Positions 24,771 through 32,972 of a stretch of DNA of 41,277 bases are shown one piece after another. The DNA comes from Actinomycetes bacterium (lineage in GTDB: Bacteria > Actinomycetota > Actinomycetes > Actinomycetales > Actinomycetaceae): positions 1 to 41,277 of the forward strand of contig JAEWHO010000043.1 of assembly GCA_023387755.1 (NCBI GenBank). The letters run 5' to 3'. Position numbers and translations under genes: made by a program. The number at the start of each line of letters is the position of its first letter. Positions within the stretch are counted from its first letter, which is position 1. The notes under the pieces are model-generated. The model searched no databases, had not been told where the DNA came from, and worked only from the letters and a program-made list of their open reading frames with translations.

Positions 24771-26512
24771 TTAGCGTGCAACGCATCCAGGGGATCGAAA
24801 CCGAATATGCCCTGCTCGACGCCGCCGATCCCGGCGCAGACCCGGATGAGCTCGCCACCCAGCTGCTCTACACCTACGCCCAGGAGGCGGCAGCTCAGAC
24901 GGCGGCGGTCAGCCACCACGTACCGGCCCGCGATTCGCGGGAACTACTACCCGGGGCCGGGACTCGCTTCGACTACTCCGGGGAGACCCCGGGCGCTGAT
25001 GCGCGCGGCTTCACCCATGACCAGCTTCCGGCGGAAGCTCGCACCAACCAGGTGCACGGAGCGGCCCTGACCGCCACGCCCACCAAGTGGGTTATTCGCC
25101 TGAAACCTTTTGAGGCCCACTACTACCGTGGTTCGGCCAGCCACGGCCCGAACGGTGCCCGCCTGTATGTGGACCACACACATCCCGAATATGCCGCGCC
25201 TGAGGCACTCGGCCCGCGAGCTGCCGCCCGTTATGACCTGGCCGGAGATGCGCTCATGCAGCGCGCCGTGAGCGCCCTGAATCAGCAGACCGGGCGGCGC
25301 TGCGTCGTCGTGAAAAATAATACGGACGGTAAGGGGCAGGCCTGGGGGGCGCACGAGTCGTATCTGATGGAACGCTCCACGCCGTGGGAGGCTATCCGCG
25401 CGGCCCTCATCCCGTTCCTTGCCACCCGGCAGATTATTGGCGGCTCTGGGCGCGTAGGGCTGGGCCAGGCGCGCGAGGAAGCCGGCTTCCAGATCTTCCA
25501 GCGCGCCGATTTTGTGGAAGCCATCGAATCGGTCTACACCACGCGCGAGCGCCCGATTATCAACACCCGCGATGAGGCCCACGCCCAGTCTGCGCGGTGG
25601 CGGCGTTTGCACGTTATTACCGCGGATTCCTCGGTTGTACCCGCCACGATCCTGCTGCGTTTAGGCAGCACCTCGGCGGTATTATCGCTGCTCGAAAACC
25701 ATCCTGAGCAGGCTGCAGCGCTCGCTGAGGACTTCCGCTTCACCGACCCGGTGGCCGCCGTTCATACTTTCAGCCGAGACCTCACGCTGCAGGCGAATGC
25801 ACCGCTGGCGAGCGGCGGTAGTGCCACTGCCTTACAGGTGCAGCGGGCATTTCTGGCCGCCTGCCAGCGTGCCGGGGCCGACGACGACGAAACCGCGGCC
25901 TCTCTGGCACTGTGGGAAGAAGCGCTCACTGCTCTAGAGGCGGGAATCGACCAGGCTGCCCCGCTCATTGAATGGTGCGCGAAGTACCAGCTGCTGAACC
26001 GTCTGCGCACCAAGTACGGCTGCGACTGGGACGACCCGCGCATCGCGGCGGCCGACCTCCAGTTCTCGATGATCGACCCGCGCGCTTCCTTTGCCCAGGC
26101 ATTGCTGCGCAGCGGGGCGATCCGGCCGGAGTTCACTGCCGAGGAGATCGCTGCCGCCGAGTTCGCTGCCCCGGCTGATACCCGGGCTGGGGGGCGGGCT
26201 GCGCTGATGGCGGCCTATCCGGAGCAGATCTGGGCGGCTGGGTGGACGAGCGTCGTCGTCGATATTGACCGCAAACACCTATTGCGGGTGGCGCTCACGG
26301 ACCCCTACCACCCCACCGCTGCGGAAGTGGAGGCCGCGATTGCGGCGGCGCGCGCTACTCAGGGGGCCACGGCGGGAGCGACTGCCGGGGAGGATATGCC
26401 GGCCCTGGAGCGCGTATTGGAGCAGCTCGGCGTTACTATTCCAGCAGACCCCCGTACCGTGAGCTGGGATGAGGGCATCTACGCTGACGGCGCCAACGGA
26501 CTTAACAAGTAA
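24767..26512 (+). CDS. dop: Depupylase/deamidase Dop
   Basis: This 581-residue enzyme deamidates the C-terminal Gln of Pup to Glu and removes Pup from substrates. It has the carboxylate-amine-ligase-like fold of PafA: GIETEYA at 9-15, NGARLYVDHTHPEY with the catalytic Asp at 136, KNNTDGKGQAWGAHESYLMERSTPW, GFQIFQRADF and RPIINTRDEAHA. The DARGFT segment and a following insertion before NGARLYVD are Dop traits. The insertion (about 82-128) and total length seem long for the family, from memory. ATG overlaps the arc stop (ATGA), with AAGGAGG upstream. Confidence 0.95.
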   Translation: MISVQRIQGIETEYALLDAADPGADPDELATQLLYTYAQEAAAQTAAVSHHVPARDSRELLPGAGTRFDYSGETPGADARGFTHDQLPAEARTNQVHGAALTATPTKWVIRLKPFEAHYYRGSASHGPNGARLYVDHTHPEYAAPEALGPRAAARYDLAGDALMQRAVSALNQQTGRRCVVVKNNTDGKGQAWGAHESYLMERSTPWEAIRAALIPFLATRQIIGGSGRVGLGQAREEAGFQIFQRADFVEAIESVYTTRERPIINTRDEAHAQSARWRRLHVITADSSVVPATILLRLGSTSAVLSLLENHPEQAAALAEDFRFTDPVAAVHTFSRDLTLQANAPLASGGSATALQVQRAFLAACQRAGADDDETAASLALWEEALTALEAGIDQAAPLIEWCAKYQLLNRLRTKYGCDWDDPRIAAADLQFSMIDPRASFAQALLRSGAIRPEFTAEEIAAAEFAAPADTRAGGRAALMAAYPEQIWAAGWTSVVVDIDRKHLLRVALTDPYHPTAAEVEAAIAAARATQGATAGATAGEDMPALERVLEQLGVTIPADPRTVSWDEGIYADGANGLNK

Positions 26513-26522
26513 AGGAGACATC

Positions 26523-26708
26523 ATGGCTAAGCGGATTCAAAAAGAAACCTCCCACGAGGACACCGCCGACCCGATCGAACCCCCCACCCCGGCGGGCCCT
26601 AACCCGGCCGCTCAGGGTTTGGATCAGGTTCTCGCGGATATTGACGACGTGTTGGAAGTCAATGCGCTCGAATTCGTCCAGGGATTCCAGCAGAAGGGTG
26701 GCCAGTGA
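26523..26708 (+). CDS. pup: Prokaryotic ubiquitin-like protein Pup
   Basis: This 61-residue, mostly disordered modifier is attached to lysines of target proteins. The C-terminal region DQVLADIDDVLEVNALEFVQGFQQKGGQ is the ARC-binding helix and the ligation tail. It ends in GGQ, so Dop must first deamidate Gln61 to Glu before PafA can ligate it. AAAGGAG precedes ATG at good spacing, 10 bp after the dop stop. The stop overlaps the pafA GTG (GTGA), which leaves no room for prcB/prcA. Confidence 0.97.
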   Translation: MAKRIQKETSHEDTADPIEPPTPAGPNPAAQGLDQVLADIDDVLEVNALEFVQGFQQKGGQ

Positions 26709-28186
26709 GTACGCTGGGGCCCTTGCGCCGCGTGGTCGGGATCGAAACCGAATACGGGGTGGCTACGGCACATGTGCAGGCCGGCGCTCATGCGGGACCA
26801 CCGCTCAGTGCTGAGGAGGCGGTCAAGGAGATCTTTCGCCATACCCCGCAACGGCACCGCAGCGCCCACCACTTCCTCACTAACGGCGCCCGCCTGTACG
26901 TAGATATCGGCTCCCACCCGGAGTATGCGGGGGCGGAATGCCGCTACCTCAGTGATGTGATGGCTCAGGATCGGGCTGGGGACGCAATCTTGGCGGATAT
27001 GCTCGCTACCGCGAATGCTGATCTGACCGAGGCTCGTATCCACCTGTTGAAGTCCAATTCGGATGCGTACGGCAATACCTTCGGTTGCCACGAGAACTAC
27101 CAGATCTCGCGAGATAGGGAACTGCCGGTGGCCGGTTTCGTGGGTTTCTTGGCTGCCCGGCAAATCCTCACCGGGGCGGGGCTTCTGCCCTACCCAGACG
27201 CGAAGCTGGGCGGGCGGAACCTGCCTGCCGCCGCCAGCCCTCTGGCACCAATGTTGTTCTCTGCGCGCGCCCCCTTCGTGAAGGCGGCCACCTCCGCAGA
27301 CCCAACGCATGAGCGGGCGTTCATTAATACCCGCGATGAGCCGCATGCCGATAAGTCCAAGTGGCGGCGCCTGCACGTCATCGCCGGGGATAGCGCCATG
27401 TGTGAAGCCACCACCGCCGTGAAGGTGTACCTGGCGGACGCGGTGCTGTCCATGGTGGAGGATGGCGCGTGGGACCTCGCCGAATGCGAACTCACCGATC
27501 CAACGGCGGCTGCGAATATCTGGAATGCGGACCCGCACACCCCGGTGCCACGGCCGGGCCGCAACGATATTAGCTGTATCGAACTGCTCACCCTGGTGCT
27601 GGACCGGATCGCGGCCTGGCAGGAGCCGGCCGATGAGCTCAGTCAGCGGGCCTTCGACCTGGCTCGCCGCGGGATTACTGCGCTGGATACAGGCGATTAC
27701 GCAGCGGTCGCCACCGAGCTGGATTGGGCGATCAAGCATCGGGTTTTAGCGCATGTGGCGGCGGCCGCCGAGCAAGGGTGGCAGGATGCACGGGTGCTGC
27801 GTGCCGAGTTGGCCTTCCACGATATTGCCGCGCGCACCGGGATGGTGCGCGGCTTACGGGATGCCGGTCTGATGGCGCAGTGGATCGACGACGACGCCAT
27901 CACGGCAGCGCGGGCGCATGCGCCCGCGGGGACGCGCGCGCAGGTGAGGGGCGCATTCGTACAAGCAGTGGAGACAACGGGCCGGGCAGCCTCGATCGGG
28001 TGGGCGCATATTCGCCTGGATAAGCCGGCCCGCCCGCAAATTGATCTGCCGGAGCCGCTGGTGGATGCGAGTGCGGAAGCCGACGCGCTGATTGAGGAGA
28101 TCTACCGGTTGGGGCAGGCTCCGCCGAGCGCTCCCCCGCCTTCGCCAGCTCCGGTAGACGCCCTGCCGCGCCGGGTGCGCCGCTAA
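26705..28186 (+). CDS. pafA: Pup-protein ligase PafA
   Basis: This 493-residue ATP-dependent ligase joins the gamma-carboxylate of Pup's C-terminal Glu to substrate lysines. Key segments are VVGIETEYGVA at 10-20, HFLTNGARLYVDIGSHPEYAGAECRYL with the conserved Asp at 67, KSNSDAYGNTFGCHENYQ, RAFINTRDEPHADKSKWRRLHVI and a C-terminal domain with HIRLDKPARPQI. The last 30 residues are Pro-rich and probably disordered. The GTG start overlaps the pup stop, coupling modifier and ligase synthesis. Confidence 0.96.
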   Translation: MSTLGPLRRVVGIETEYGVATAHVQAGAHAGPPLSAEEAVKEIFRHTPQRHRSAHHFLTNGARLYVDIGSHPEYAGAECRYLSDVMAQDRAGDAILADMLATANADLTEARIHLLKSNSDAYGNTFGCHENYQISRDRELPVAGFVGFLAARQILTGAGLLPYPDAKLGGRNLPAAASPLAPMLFSARAPFVKAATSADPTHERAFINTRDEPHADKSKWRRLHVIAGDSAMCEATTAVKVYLADAVLSMVEDGAWDLAECELTDPTAAANIWNADPHTPVPRPGRNDISCIELLTLVLDRIAAWQEPADELSQRAFDLARRGITALDTGDYAAVATELDWAIKHRVLAHVAAAAEQGWQDARVLRAELAFHDIAARTGMVRGLRDAGLMAQWIDDDAITAARAHAPAGTRAQVRGAFVQAVETTGRAASIGWAHIRLDKPARPQIDLPEPLVDASAEADALIEEIYRLGQAPPSAPPPSPAPVDALPRRVRR

Positions 28187-28277
28187 GAAGTTTTAACACC
28201 ATCTGGCAAAACATGAGCCTCCGTGGAGGTCGGCTTTGCAGTAGTGTGCGTACCAAGGTCTCAAGGAAGGACACACT

Positions 28278-29171
28278 ATGAAGATTGCCATCATCGGACG
28301 TGGCGCTCTTGGCCAGTATTTTGCATCCCGTTTAGAAGACGGTGGCCACGACGTCACAATTCTCACCCGGCAAGACACCGAAATCTCCCCCGAAACTGAG
28401 ATCGTTATTGTGACCACGAAGGGGTGGCAAGTGGGCCCGGTATTGGAAAAGCTAGCGCCTATCCCAGCCGACACACCGATTATGACGACACAAAATGGTG
28501 TTGACGCACCGGTGGCAGCACGCGCAGCCTGCCCCGATAACCCGGTGGTCGCCACCACCTGTGTGGTAGTAGCTGAACGTGGTGAAGACGGCTTGATCCT
28601 GCACGGGGATGAAGCGCGGGTGAATATGGGTGAATTCGATGAGCAGACGCCTGCGAGCGCCGTCGAGAAAATTATTGAGGCATTCTCAACCACCCCGGTC
28701 ACCTGTATTCACGAGCCGGATATTCACCGGGCACTGTGGATGAAACTCTCGCTGATGGCCTCGGTTGGTGGCTGCGGCGCCCTCGGAATCAGCAGCGAGC
28801 GCGGCGACGACGGCGAATTCGGCACCATGGATGTGGGCACCGCCCGCGAACACCCAGAGATGCGGGAGCTGATCCGCGCTGGAATCACCGAGGTGGCCAG
28901 TGTGGCCCGGGGCAATGGAGTGGCGTTCAGCCCCGCCGATGAGGAGGACGTCTACCGGATTTTCACCGAGATTTTTGCGCCCACCACCACGTCCTCACTG
29001 CAGCGCGATTTGGCTGCTGGGCGCCCTAGTGAACTGTCTGACCTCAACGGGGCCGTGGTGGCGTATGGGAAGAAGGCCGGCGTCCCCACCCCGATCAACT
29101 CGACCGTCTTCGCCACGCAGCTTGTCCGCGAGCGGGCGGCCCGCGCCGCTACGGATGAACCACAGGTCTAA
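28278..29171 (+). CDS. 2-dehydropantoate 2-reductase (ketopantoate reductase) family protein
   Basis: This 297-residue NADPH-dependent reductase has the Rossmann motif IIGRGALGQYFASRL at residues 5-19. It continues with IVTTKGWQVGP, TTQNGVDAPV and the catalytic-Lys helix HRALWMKLSLMASVGGCGAL. A C-terminal PanE helical domain ends in SELSDLNGAVVAYGKKAGVPTPIN, whose Glu/Ser residues are conserved in PanE. It would make pantoate for coenzyme A synthesis, but paralogues with other 2-oxoacid substrates are common. Ribosome binding site AAGGAAGG precedes ATG. No other pantothenate gene is adjacent. Confidence 0.88.
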   Translation: MKIAIIGRGALGQYFASRLEDGGHDVTILTRQDTEISPETEIVIVTTKGWQVGPVLEKLAPIPADTPIMTTQNGVDAPVAARAACPDNPVVATTCVVVAERGEDGLILHGDEARVNMGEFDEQTPASAVEKIIEAFSTTPVTCIHEPDIHRALWMKLSLMASVGGCGALGISSERGDDGEFGTMDVGTAREHPEMRELIRAGITEVASVARGNGVAFSPADEEDVYRIFTEIFAPTTTSSLQRDLAAGRPSELSDLNGAVVAYGKKAGVPTPINSTVFATQLVRERAARAATDEPQV

Positions 29172-29206
29172 GACGTGAAGTTACCTGCCGTCTGCGTGTG
29201 CGTTGC

Positions 29207-30220
29207 CTATGCGGGGCGCGGCACGTAGACGGCGGGCCGGCGCGAGCGCCAATCGCCCTGCCAGGCGGTGCCGGTCCACCGGAAGTCGGTGCGTTGCATT
29301 CGCACCGACCGTACCTCACCGTAGGGGACGGTTACGGTAGGTGGGACGGTCTGCATCCCGCAGGCCATCGGTTTGGGTTCTAGCCGCTGCAGCGCGGTAG
29401 CGATCTCGAGGGCGGCGTCGTCCCCGCCCGCGTCCTCTTCTAGCAGCCGCCAGATGGCTGCCACCTGGCGGGCTTTCTCGTGGTCGGGAACCACCTGCGC
29501 GGTGGCGGATACTTCCCCGGGGCGCGAACCGCACAGGGTGACGAAATGCCGATCAATAAGTGCCCGCCCCTCCACCGTGTAGAGGGCCTGCAGGTCAGCT
29601 TGCGGGACGGTGCGCACATAGGGGGCGTCCGGCTCGATCTGCTTGGTAAATCCCAGCTCGGGTGCTGGCCCATAGATAATGAGCTGACACTGCGACTCAG
29701 TACTCCCCTCCTCATCAGGTAGCAGACGCACCCGCACGCCATATCCTTGCCAGATACCGTAGTAGCCGCTGCGGATCAACGGAATATAGCGGTCATCGCT
29801 GGGGCAGGTTGGGTCAAACCAAGGGTTGGTTGGGGAATCAATACAGCCACCATCCTGGCCGCGCAGCATCGCGGCAGCGGTGGCTGGGCTATCCGAACCG
29901 GCTCGTGCACTGCTCTGGGCGGCGGGGGCTCCTAGGTATCGGTCCCCCAGCCCAGCATTGGCAAGTGACCGCAGTTGCAAGCGCAGGTCCCAGGGGTCTA
30001 AAGAGTCGTCCAGCTCCGTTAGGGCGTCCTGCGGGACTAGTTCTAGGGCGACCGCGCCGGCTATAGCATTCTCACCCGGACCATCACCGTGCTCGCCTAT
30101 CGCAATATCGCCGTCGGGGCTGCGATACTCCTGCCCCACGCGGATCAAAACCCGATCCCGGAACGGCACCCCCGCGGCCACGCCGCTCGCCACGATGACC
30201 GGGGCATCAGGAAACTGCAT
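29207..30220 (-). CDS. Conserved-looking protein of unknown function
   Basis: This 337-residue protein belongs to no family I recognise. It starts MQFPDAPVIVASGVAAGVPFRDRVLIRVGQEYRSPDGDIAIGEHGDG, has no convincing membrane helix, and contains Trp/Tyr-rich central stretches (NPWFDPTCPSDDRYIPLIRSGYYGIWQGYGVRVRLLPDE). Its C-terminal part is CGMQTVPPTVTVPYGEVRSVRMQRTDFRWTGTAWQGDWRSRRPA. Five Cys residues are scattered. GGAG precedes the ATG and an in-frame stop lies shortly before it, so the start is well fixed. It follows the GH13 gene after 97 bp and may be in its operon. No clear functional clue. Confidence 0.7.
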   Translation of the reverse strand: MQFPDAPVIVASGVAAGVPFRDRVLIRVGQEYRSPDGDIAIGEHGDGPGENAIAGAVALELVPQDALTELDDSLDPWDLRLQLRSLANAGLGDRYLGAPAAQSSARAGSDSPATAAAMLRGQDGGCIDSPTNPWFDPTCPSDDRYIPLIRSGYYGIWQGYGVRVRLLPDEEGSTESQCQLIIYGPAPELGFTKQIEPDAPYVRTVPQADLQALYTVEGRALIDRHFVTLCGSRPGEVSATAQVVPDHEKARQVAAIWRLLEEDAGGDDAALEIATALQRLEPKPMACGMQTVPPTVTVPYGEVRSVRMQRTDFRWTGTAWQGDWRSRRPAVYVPRPA

Positions 30221-30317
30221 TATCCACTCCTACTGTCGGCGACTTTCGCGCAGCATGACGCTCCGGCGCAGGGTCGAGTTTCGCGCCGTTAAACGCGGGT
30301 GGCGTTGCGGCGCACTG

Positions 30318-31544
30318 TTACGCATCATGATCCCACCAGGCAACGTCATGGGCGGCGACGGTCCGCCCGGCGATCTGGGCGAGTTCCTGCCCACAGTTGA
30401 GGGCAAGGGTGCAGCCTGCTTCGCCAGTGCGGGCTCGCAGGTGGATCGCCACCGTGGTGTTGGTGAGGTCGCTGGTGCTCAGCTCCGCGTCGTGCAGCCA
30501 ACGACGACGGCGCCGCTCGCCGAGTAACTCCTGGTACATCGCGCGCACGGGCCGGCCGAGCTCAGACAGTTGCACCGGGGTCTCGGGCAGGGGCGGGCGG
30601 ATCTCCGCATCGCCGCCGAGCCGTTCGTACTTAGTACCGGTAAAGCCGTCTTCATCCCCGTAATAGATACTCGGGGTGCCGGGCAAGAACGCCAGCAGCG
30701 CTACGGCGAGGGGGAGGTTCTCAGCGCACGTCAGTTGGGTGGCGATCCGGGTGACGTCATGGTTGGACAAGAACGTTTGCGGGGTGAAGCTTTGGCAGAA
30801 CTCGGCGTGACGTGCCAGCGCATGGGCCAGCTCAAAGAAGTTGGCGTCGTTGAGGCTGGACCACACCGCCTTCCACAGTTCATATTGGGTCACGGCGTCA
30901 AAGTCGGCGGCGGCTACAATCGCCGGGTAGTCCCCGTGGATCACCTCGCCGAAAATATAGAGCTGGGGGAATTGCTGCCGAATAGGCGGCAAGATCTCCC
31001 GCCAAATCGACGCATTCATGGCGTAGGCGGCATCCAGACGCCAACAATCCACACCCCGCTCGCTCCAGTACTGCAGCACCCGAGTAACCAGCTCGGCAGA
31101 CCGCGGGTCGTTAAAGTCGAGGTTCACCAGCCCGCTATGGCCTTCAAAATAGGTGGTGGCCGGGTCATCCAGCCGCCCTTTCGCTAGCTCATGGTCGCGG
31201 CCAACGTGGTTAAAGACGCCGTCGAATCCCACTCGAATGCCGCGCTCATGGCAGGCGTCAATGAGGGCCTGCATATCGGCTTCGTCACCGAGGCGCGGGT
31301 CGATGGTGAAATGGTCCAGGGTGTCATACCCGTGGGATGCTGCCGTGAAGACCGGGCCGAGTAGCAGTCCGTTACACCCGATACTCACCAAATGATCGAG
31401 CCACGGTAGCAGGCGCGGCAGCCGGTGGGCGATACCGTCACTGCCCCGCTCCGGATCAGCTTCCGTCAGTGTGTCAGGTGCACCGAGCGCACCTAGCGGG
31501 TAAAGGTGCCAGAAGATCGCATCCCGCACCCATGCCGGTTCCAC
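30318..31544 (-). CDS. GH13 alpha-amylase family glycoside hydrolase
   Basis: This 408-residue enzyme has the GH13 (beta/alpha)8 barrel. Region I is DGVFNH at 108-113, region II CWRLDAA with nucleophile D171, region III IFGEVIHGD with acid/base E200, and region IV FLSNHD with D263. A small C-terminal beta domain is present. No signal peptide is visible, so it is likely cytoplasmic and acts on alpha-glucans, maltodextrins or a similar alpha-glucoside. The precise specificity cannot be read from sequence. It starts 3 bp after the DUF3151 gene stop, indicating an operon. Confidence 0.9.
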   Translation of the reverse strand: MEPAWVRDAIFWHLYPLGALGAPDTLTEADPERGSDGIAHRLPRLLPWLDHLVSIGCNGLLLGPVFTAASHGYDTLDHFTIDPRLGDEADMQALIDACHERGIRVGFDGVFNHVGRDHELAKGRLDDPATTYFEGHSGLVNLDFNDPRSAELVTRVLQYWSERGVDCWRLDAAYAMNASIWREILPPIRQQFPQLYIFGEVIHGDYPAIVAAADFDAVTQYELWKAVWSSLNDANFFELAHALARHAEFCQSFTPQTFLSNHDVTRIATQLTCAENLPLAVALLAFLPGTPSIYYGDEDGFTGTKYERLGGDAEIRPPLPETPVQLSELGRPVRAMYQELLGERRRRRWLHDAELSTSDLTNTTVAIHLRARTGEAGCTLALNCGQELAQIAGRTVAAHDVAWWDHDA

Positions 31545-31547
31545 GGC

Positions 31548-31961
31548 CTACGCTTCCGTCTGCTCGCCGCCCGCACTCAAGGTCGGATCGGCGTCGGCTA
31601 GGAAATCAGCGATCCGGGTGACCTCGTCCTCCTCGCCGATGGCGGCAGCGGCCTTCCCCAACGCCATGAGCGCACGCAAAAACCCCTGGTTGGGGCGGTG
31701 GTCAAAGGGAATCGGCCCAGCCCCACGCCATCCAGCCCGCCGCAGTGCGTCCAAACCGCGGTGGTAGCCGGTACGGGCGTAGGCATAGGCGGCTACCCTC
31801 TCCCCGCCTGCCAGCGCTGCCTCAGATAGCAGCGCCCACGCCAGGCATGACGTCGGATATTGTGCGGCTGCATCAGCCGGTGCGGCGCCGCCGTCTAGCA
31901 GGCTGGCAGCCGGGTCGGCGGGTAATAAAGTGGGCTCGGGTCTCATGAGGTTTTCTCGCAT
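31548..31961 (-). CDS. DUF3151 family protein
   Basis: This 137-residue small helical protein of actinobacteria shows the family pattern LLPADPAASLLDGG, AAQYPTSCLAWALLSEAALAGGERVAAYAYARTGYHRGLDALRRAGWRGAGPIPFDHRPNQGFLRAL. Its function is unknown; homologues are widespread in the phylum. Two ATGs five codons apart are both possible starts; I give the longer form. It is the first gene of the operon with the GH13 enzyme. The 196-bp gap upstream holds only the hsp20 terminator and two CTCACTTTCC repeats. Confidence 0.85.
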   Translation of the reverse strand: MRENLMRPEPTLLPADPAASLLDGGAAPADAAAQYPTSCLAWALLSEAALAGGERVAAYAYARTGYHRGLDALRRAGWRGAGPIPFDHRPNQGFLRALMALGKAAAAIGEEDEVTRIADFLADADPTLSAGGEQTEA

Positions 31962-32123
31962 ATCCCTAGTTTCTCACTTTCCGTAGCCACATCTGCGCTT
32001 TCCCCTCCGCACCGGCACCTCACTTTCCCTGCCGGCATTGGCAGTCCATATCGCCGCTTGCCGCCAACCCGCAGCCGACTAGGACTTCACTCTGCCGTCA
32101 CTCGGACCTCCCGACGACGACGC

Positions 32124-32149
32124 GGGCCGGGGCTCTACAGCCCCGGCCC
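32124..32149. terminator. Terminator hairpin of hsp20
   Basis: A perfect 11-bp GC stem (32124-32134 with 32139-32149) with a 4-nt loop lies 10 bp past the Hsp20 stop on the minus strand. No strong T-run follows. Confidence 0.75.
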
Positions 32150-32158
32150 GGCAGGATG

Positions 32159-32590
32159 TTAGTTGTCCTCGGCTTCGATGGTCTGGCGCGATGATCCGTG
32201 CGAGACCTGAATCTTGCGCGGTTTAGCTTCTTCAGCAACCGGGATAGTCAAAGTGAGGACGCCGTCGGCATACTCCGCTTCGATCTTGTCAGCTGCCACG
32301 CCAAGCCCAAGCCCGATCTGGCGGGCAAAGGTGCCGGTCGGGCGTTCGTGGGTGAGCCACTCCAGGCTCTCGCCGGCCACTGCCCGGCGCTCGGCACGAA
32401 TGGTGAGGGTGCGATCCTCCACGTCAATATCAATCGAGGACGCCTCTACCCCCGGCAGATCGAGCTGAGCGATGAACTTATCGCCATCCCGGTATAGATC
32501 AAGCGGCATCGCCGGGGACGCCGGCACACCACGCAGCGAAGAATTGAAAATACGCTCCATTTCGCGGAACGGATCGTAACGGTTAGCCAT
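32159..32590 (-). CDS. Hsp20/alpha-crystallin small heat-shock protein
   Basis: This 143-residue ATP-independent holdase chaperone binds unfolding proteins. N-terminus MANRYDPFREMERIFNSSLRG is followed by the alpha-crystallin domain (about 33-130: FIAQLDLPGVEASSIDIDVEDRTLTIRAERR, then FARQIGLGLGVAADKIEAEYADGVLTLTIPVAEEAKPRKIQV). It retains the conserved A-x-x-x-x-GVLTLTIP signature. I chose ATG 32590 because GGAGG lies 5 nt before it; longer starts run into the operators. CIRCE- and HAIR-like operators upstream indicate heat-shock control. Confidence 0.93.
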   Translation of the reverse strand: MANRYDPFREMERIFNSSLRGVPASPAMPLDLYRDGDKFIAQLDLPGVEASSIDIDVEDRTLTIRAERRAVAGESLEWLTHERPTGTFARQIGLGLGVAADKIEAEYADGVLTLTIPVAEEAKPRKIQVSHGSSRQTIEAEDN

Positions 32591-32646
32591 GATGACCTCC
32601 AAGGCTTCGGCTCCAGTGGGGCTAGGTTTCGGATACACCCCCATTA

Positions 32647-32673
32647 TTGGCACTCGGCACCCTCGAGTGCCAG
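32647..32673. promoter_or_regulatory. CIRCE-like operator (HrcA) upstream of hsp20
   Basis: TTGGCACTC-N9-GAGTGCCAG matches the CIRCE consensus TTAGCACTC-N9-GAGTGCTAA at 15 of 18 fixed positions with exact spacing. It lies between a GATAAAT -10-like sequence and the hsp20 start on the minus strand, so HrcA binding would block transcription initiation. Confidence 0.75.
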
Positions 32674-32695
32674 ATTTATCGCCCAGGGCGTAAAA

Positions 32696-32716
32696 GTTGA
32701 GTCACCTCCACTCAGG
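32696..32716. promoter_or_regulatory. HAIR-like operator (HspR) upstream of hsp20
   Basis: GTTGAGT-N7-ACTCAGG matches the HAIR consensus CTTGAGT-N7-ACTCAAG at 12 of 14 fixed positions with the correct 7-bp spacer. It lies about 20 bp upstream of the CIRCE-like site and would overlap the -35 region of the hsp20 promoter. Confidence 0.75.
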
Positions 32717-32750
32717 TTGGGGTGTGGCTCGGCGCGCAAGGTCCGGTCTA

Positions 32751-32836
32751 CCCGCGCACACCAGCCTCCCCCCGCGCACACCAGACCCCGCGCACATCAG
32801 CCTCCCCCCGCGCACATCAGGCCCCCGTACACCTGC
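32751..32836. repeat. Minisatellite-like GC-rich tandem repeat
   Basis: Five CCCGCGCACAYCAG-type units stand in a row. They form two 36-bp higher-order units (32751-32786 and 32787-32822) that differ mainly by C-to-T at the Y position, followed by a degenerate fifth unit. The repeat lies in the 382-bp non-coding gap between hsp20 and manA; no gene was found there. Confidence 0.8.
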
Positions 32837-32972
32837 CGAGGCGTGAGCAGGGCGGACGCCGACGTCGTCGGGCACCTTAATTCTCCCGGTTACTTCCGCG
32901 CAGGCCGGGCCCCACGTAGACTGGAGTAACCCCGCAGGGCCCGGCCCTCACCACAGACCAACGGAGGTTGTC

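Noticed and set aside
26624..27739. Minus-strand frame of 371 codons opposite pafA
   Set aside because: It is antisense to the well-conserved pafA and pup genes and has no ribosome binding site or domain.
30221..30317. Short basic minus-strand peptide between the GH13 gene and the unknown gene
   Set aside because: About 31 codons, extremely Arg-rich, with no ribosome binding site; it is most likely a chance frame.
32751..32836. Possible CRISPR array
   Set aside because: The repeats are contiguous or separated by only a few bases with no unique spacers, and no cas gene is present; it is a simple tandem repeat.
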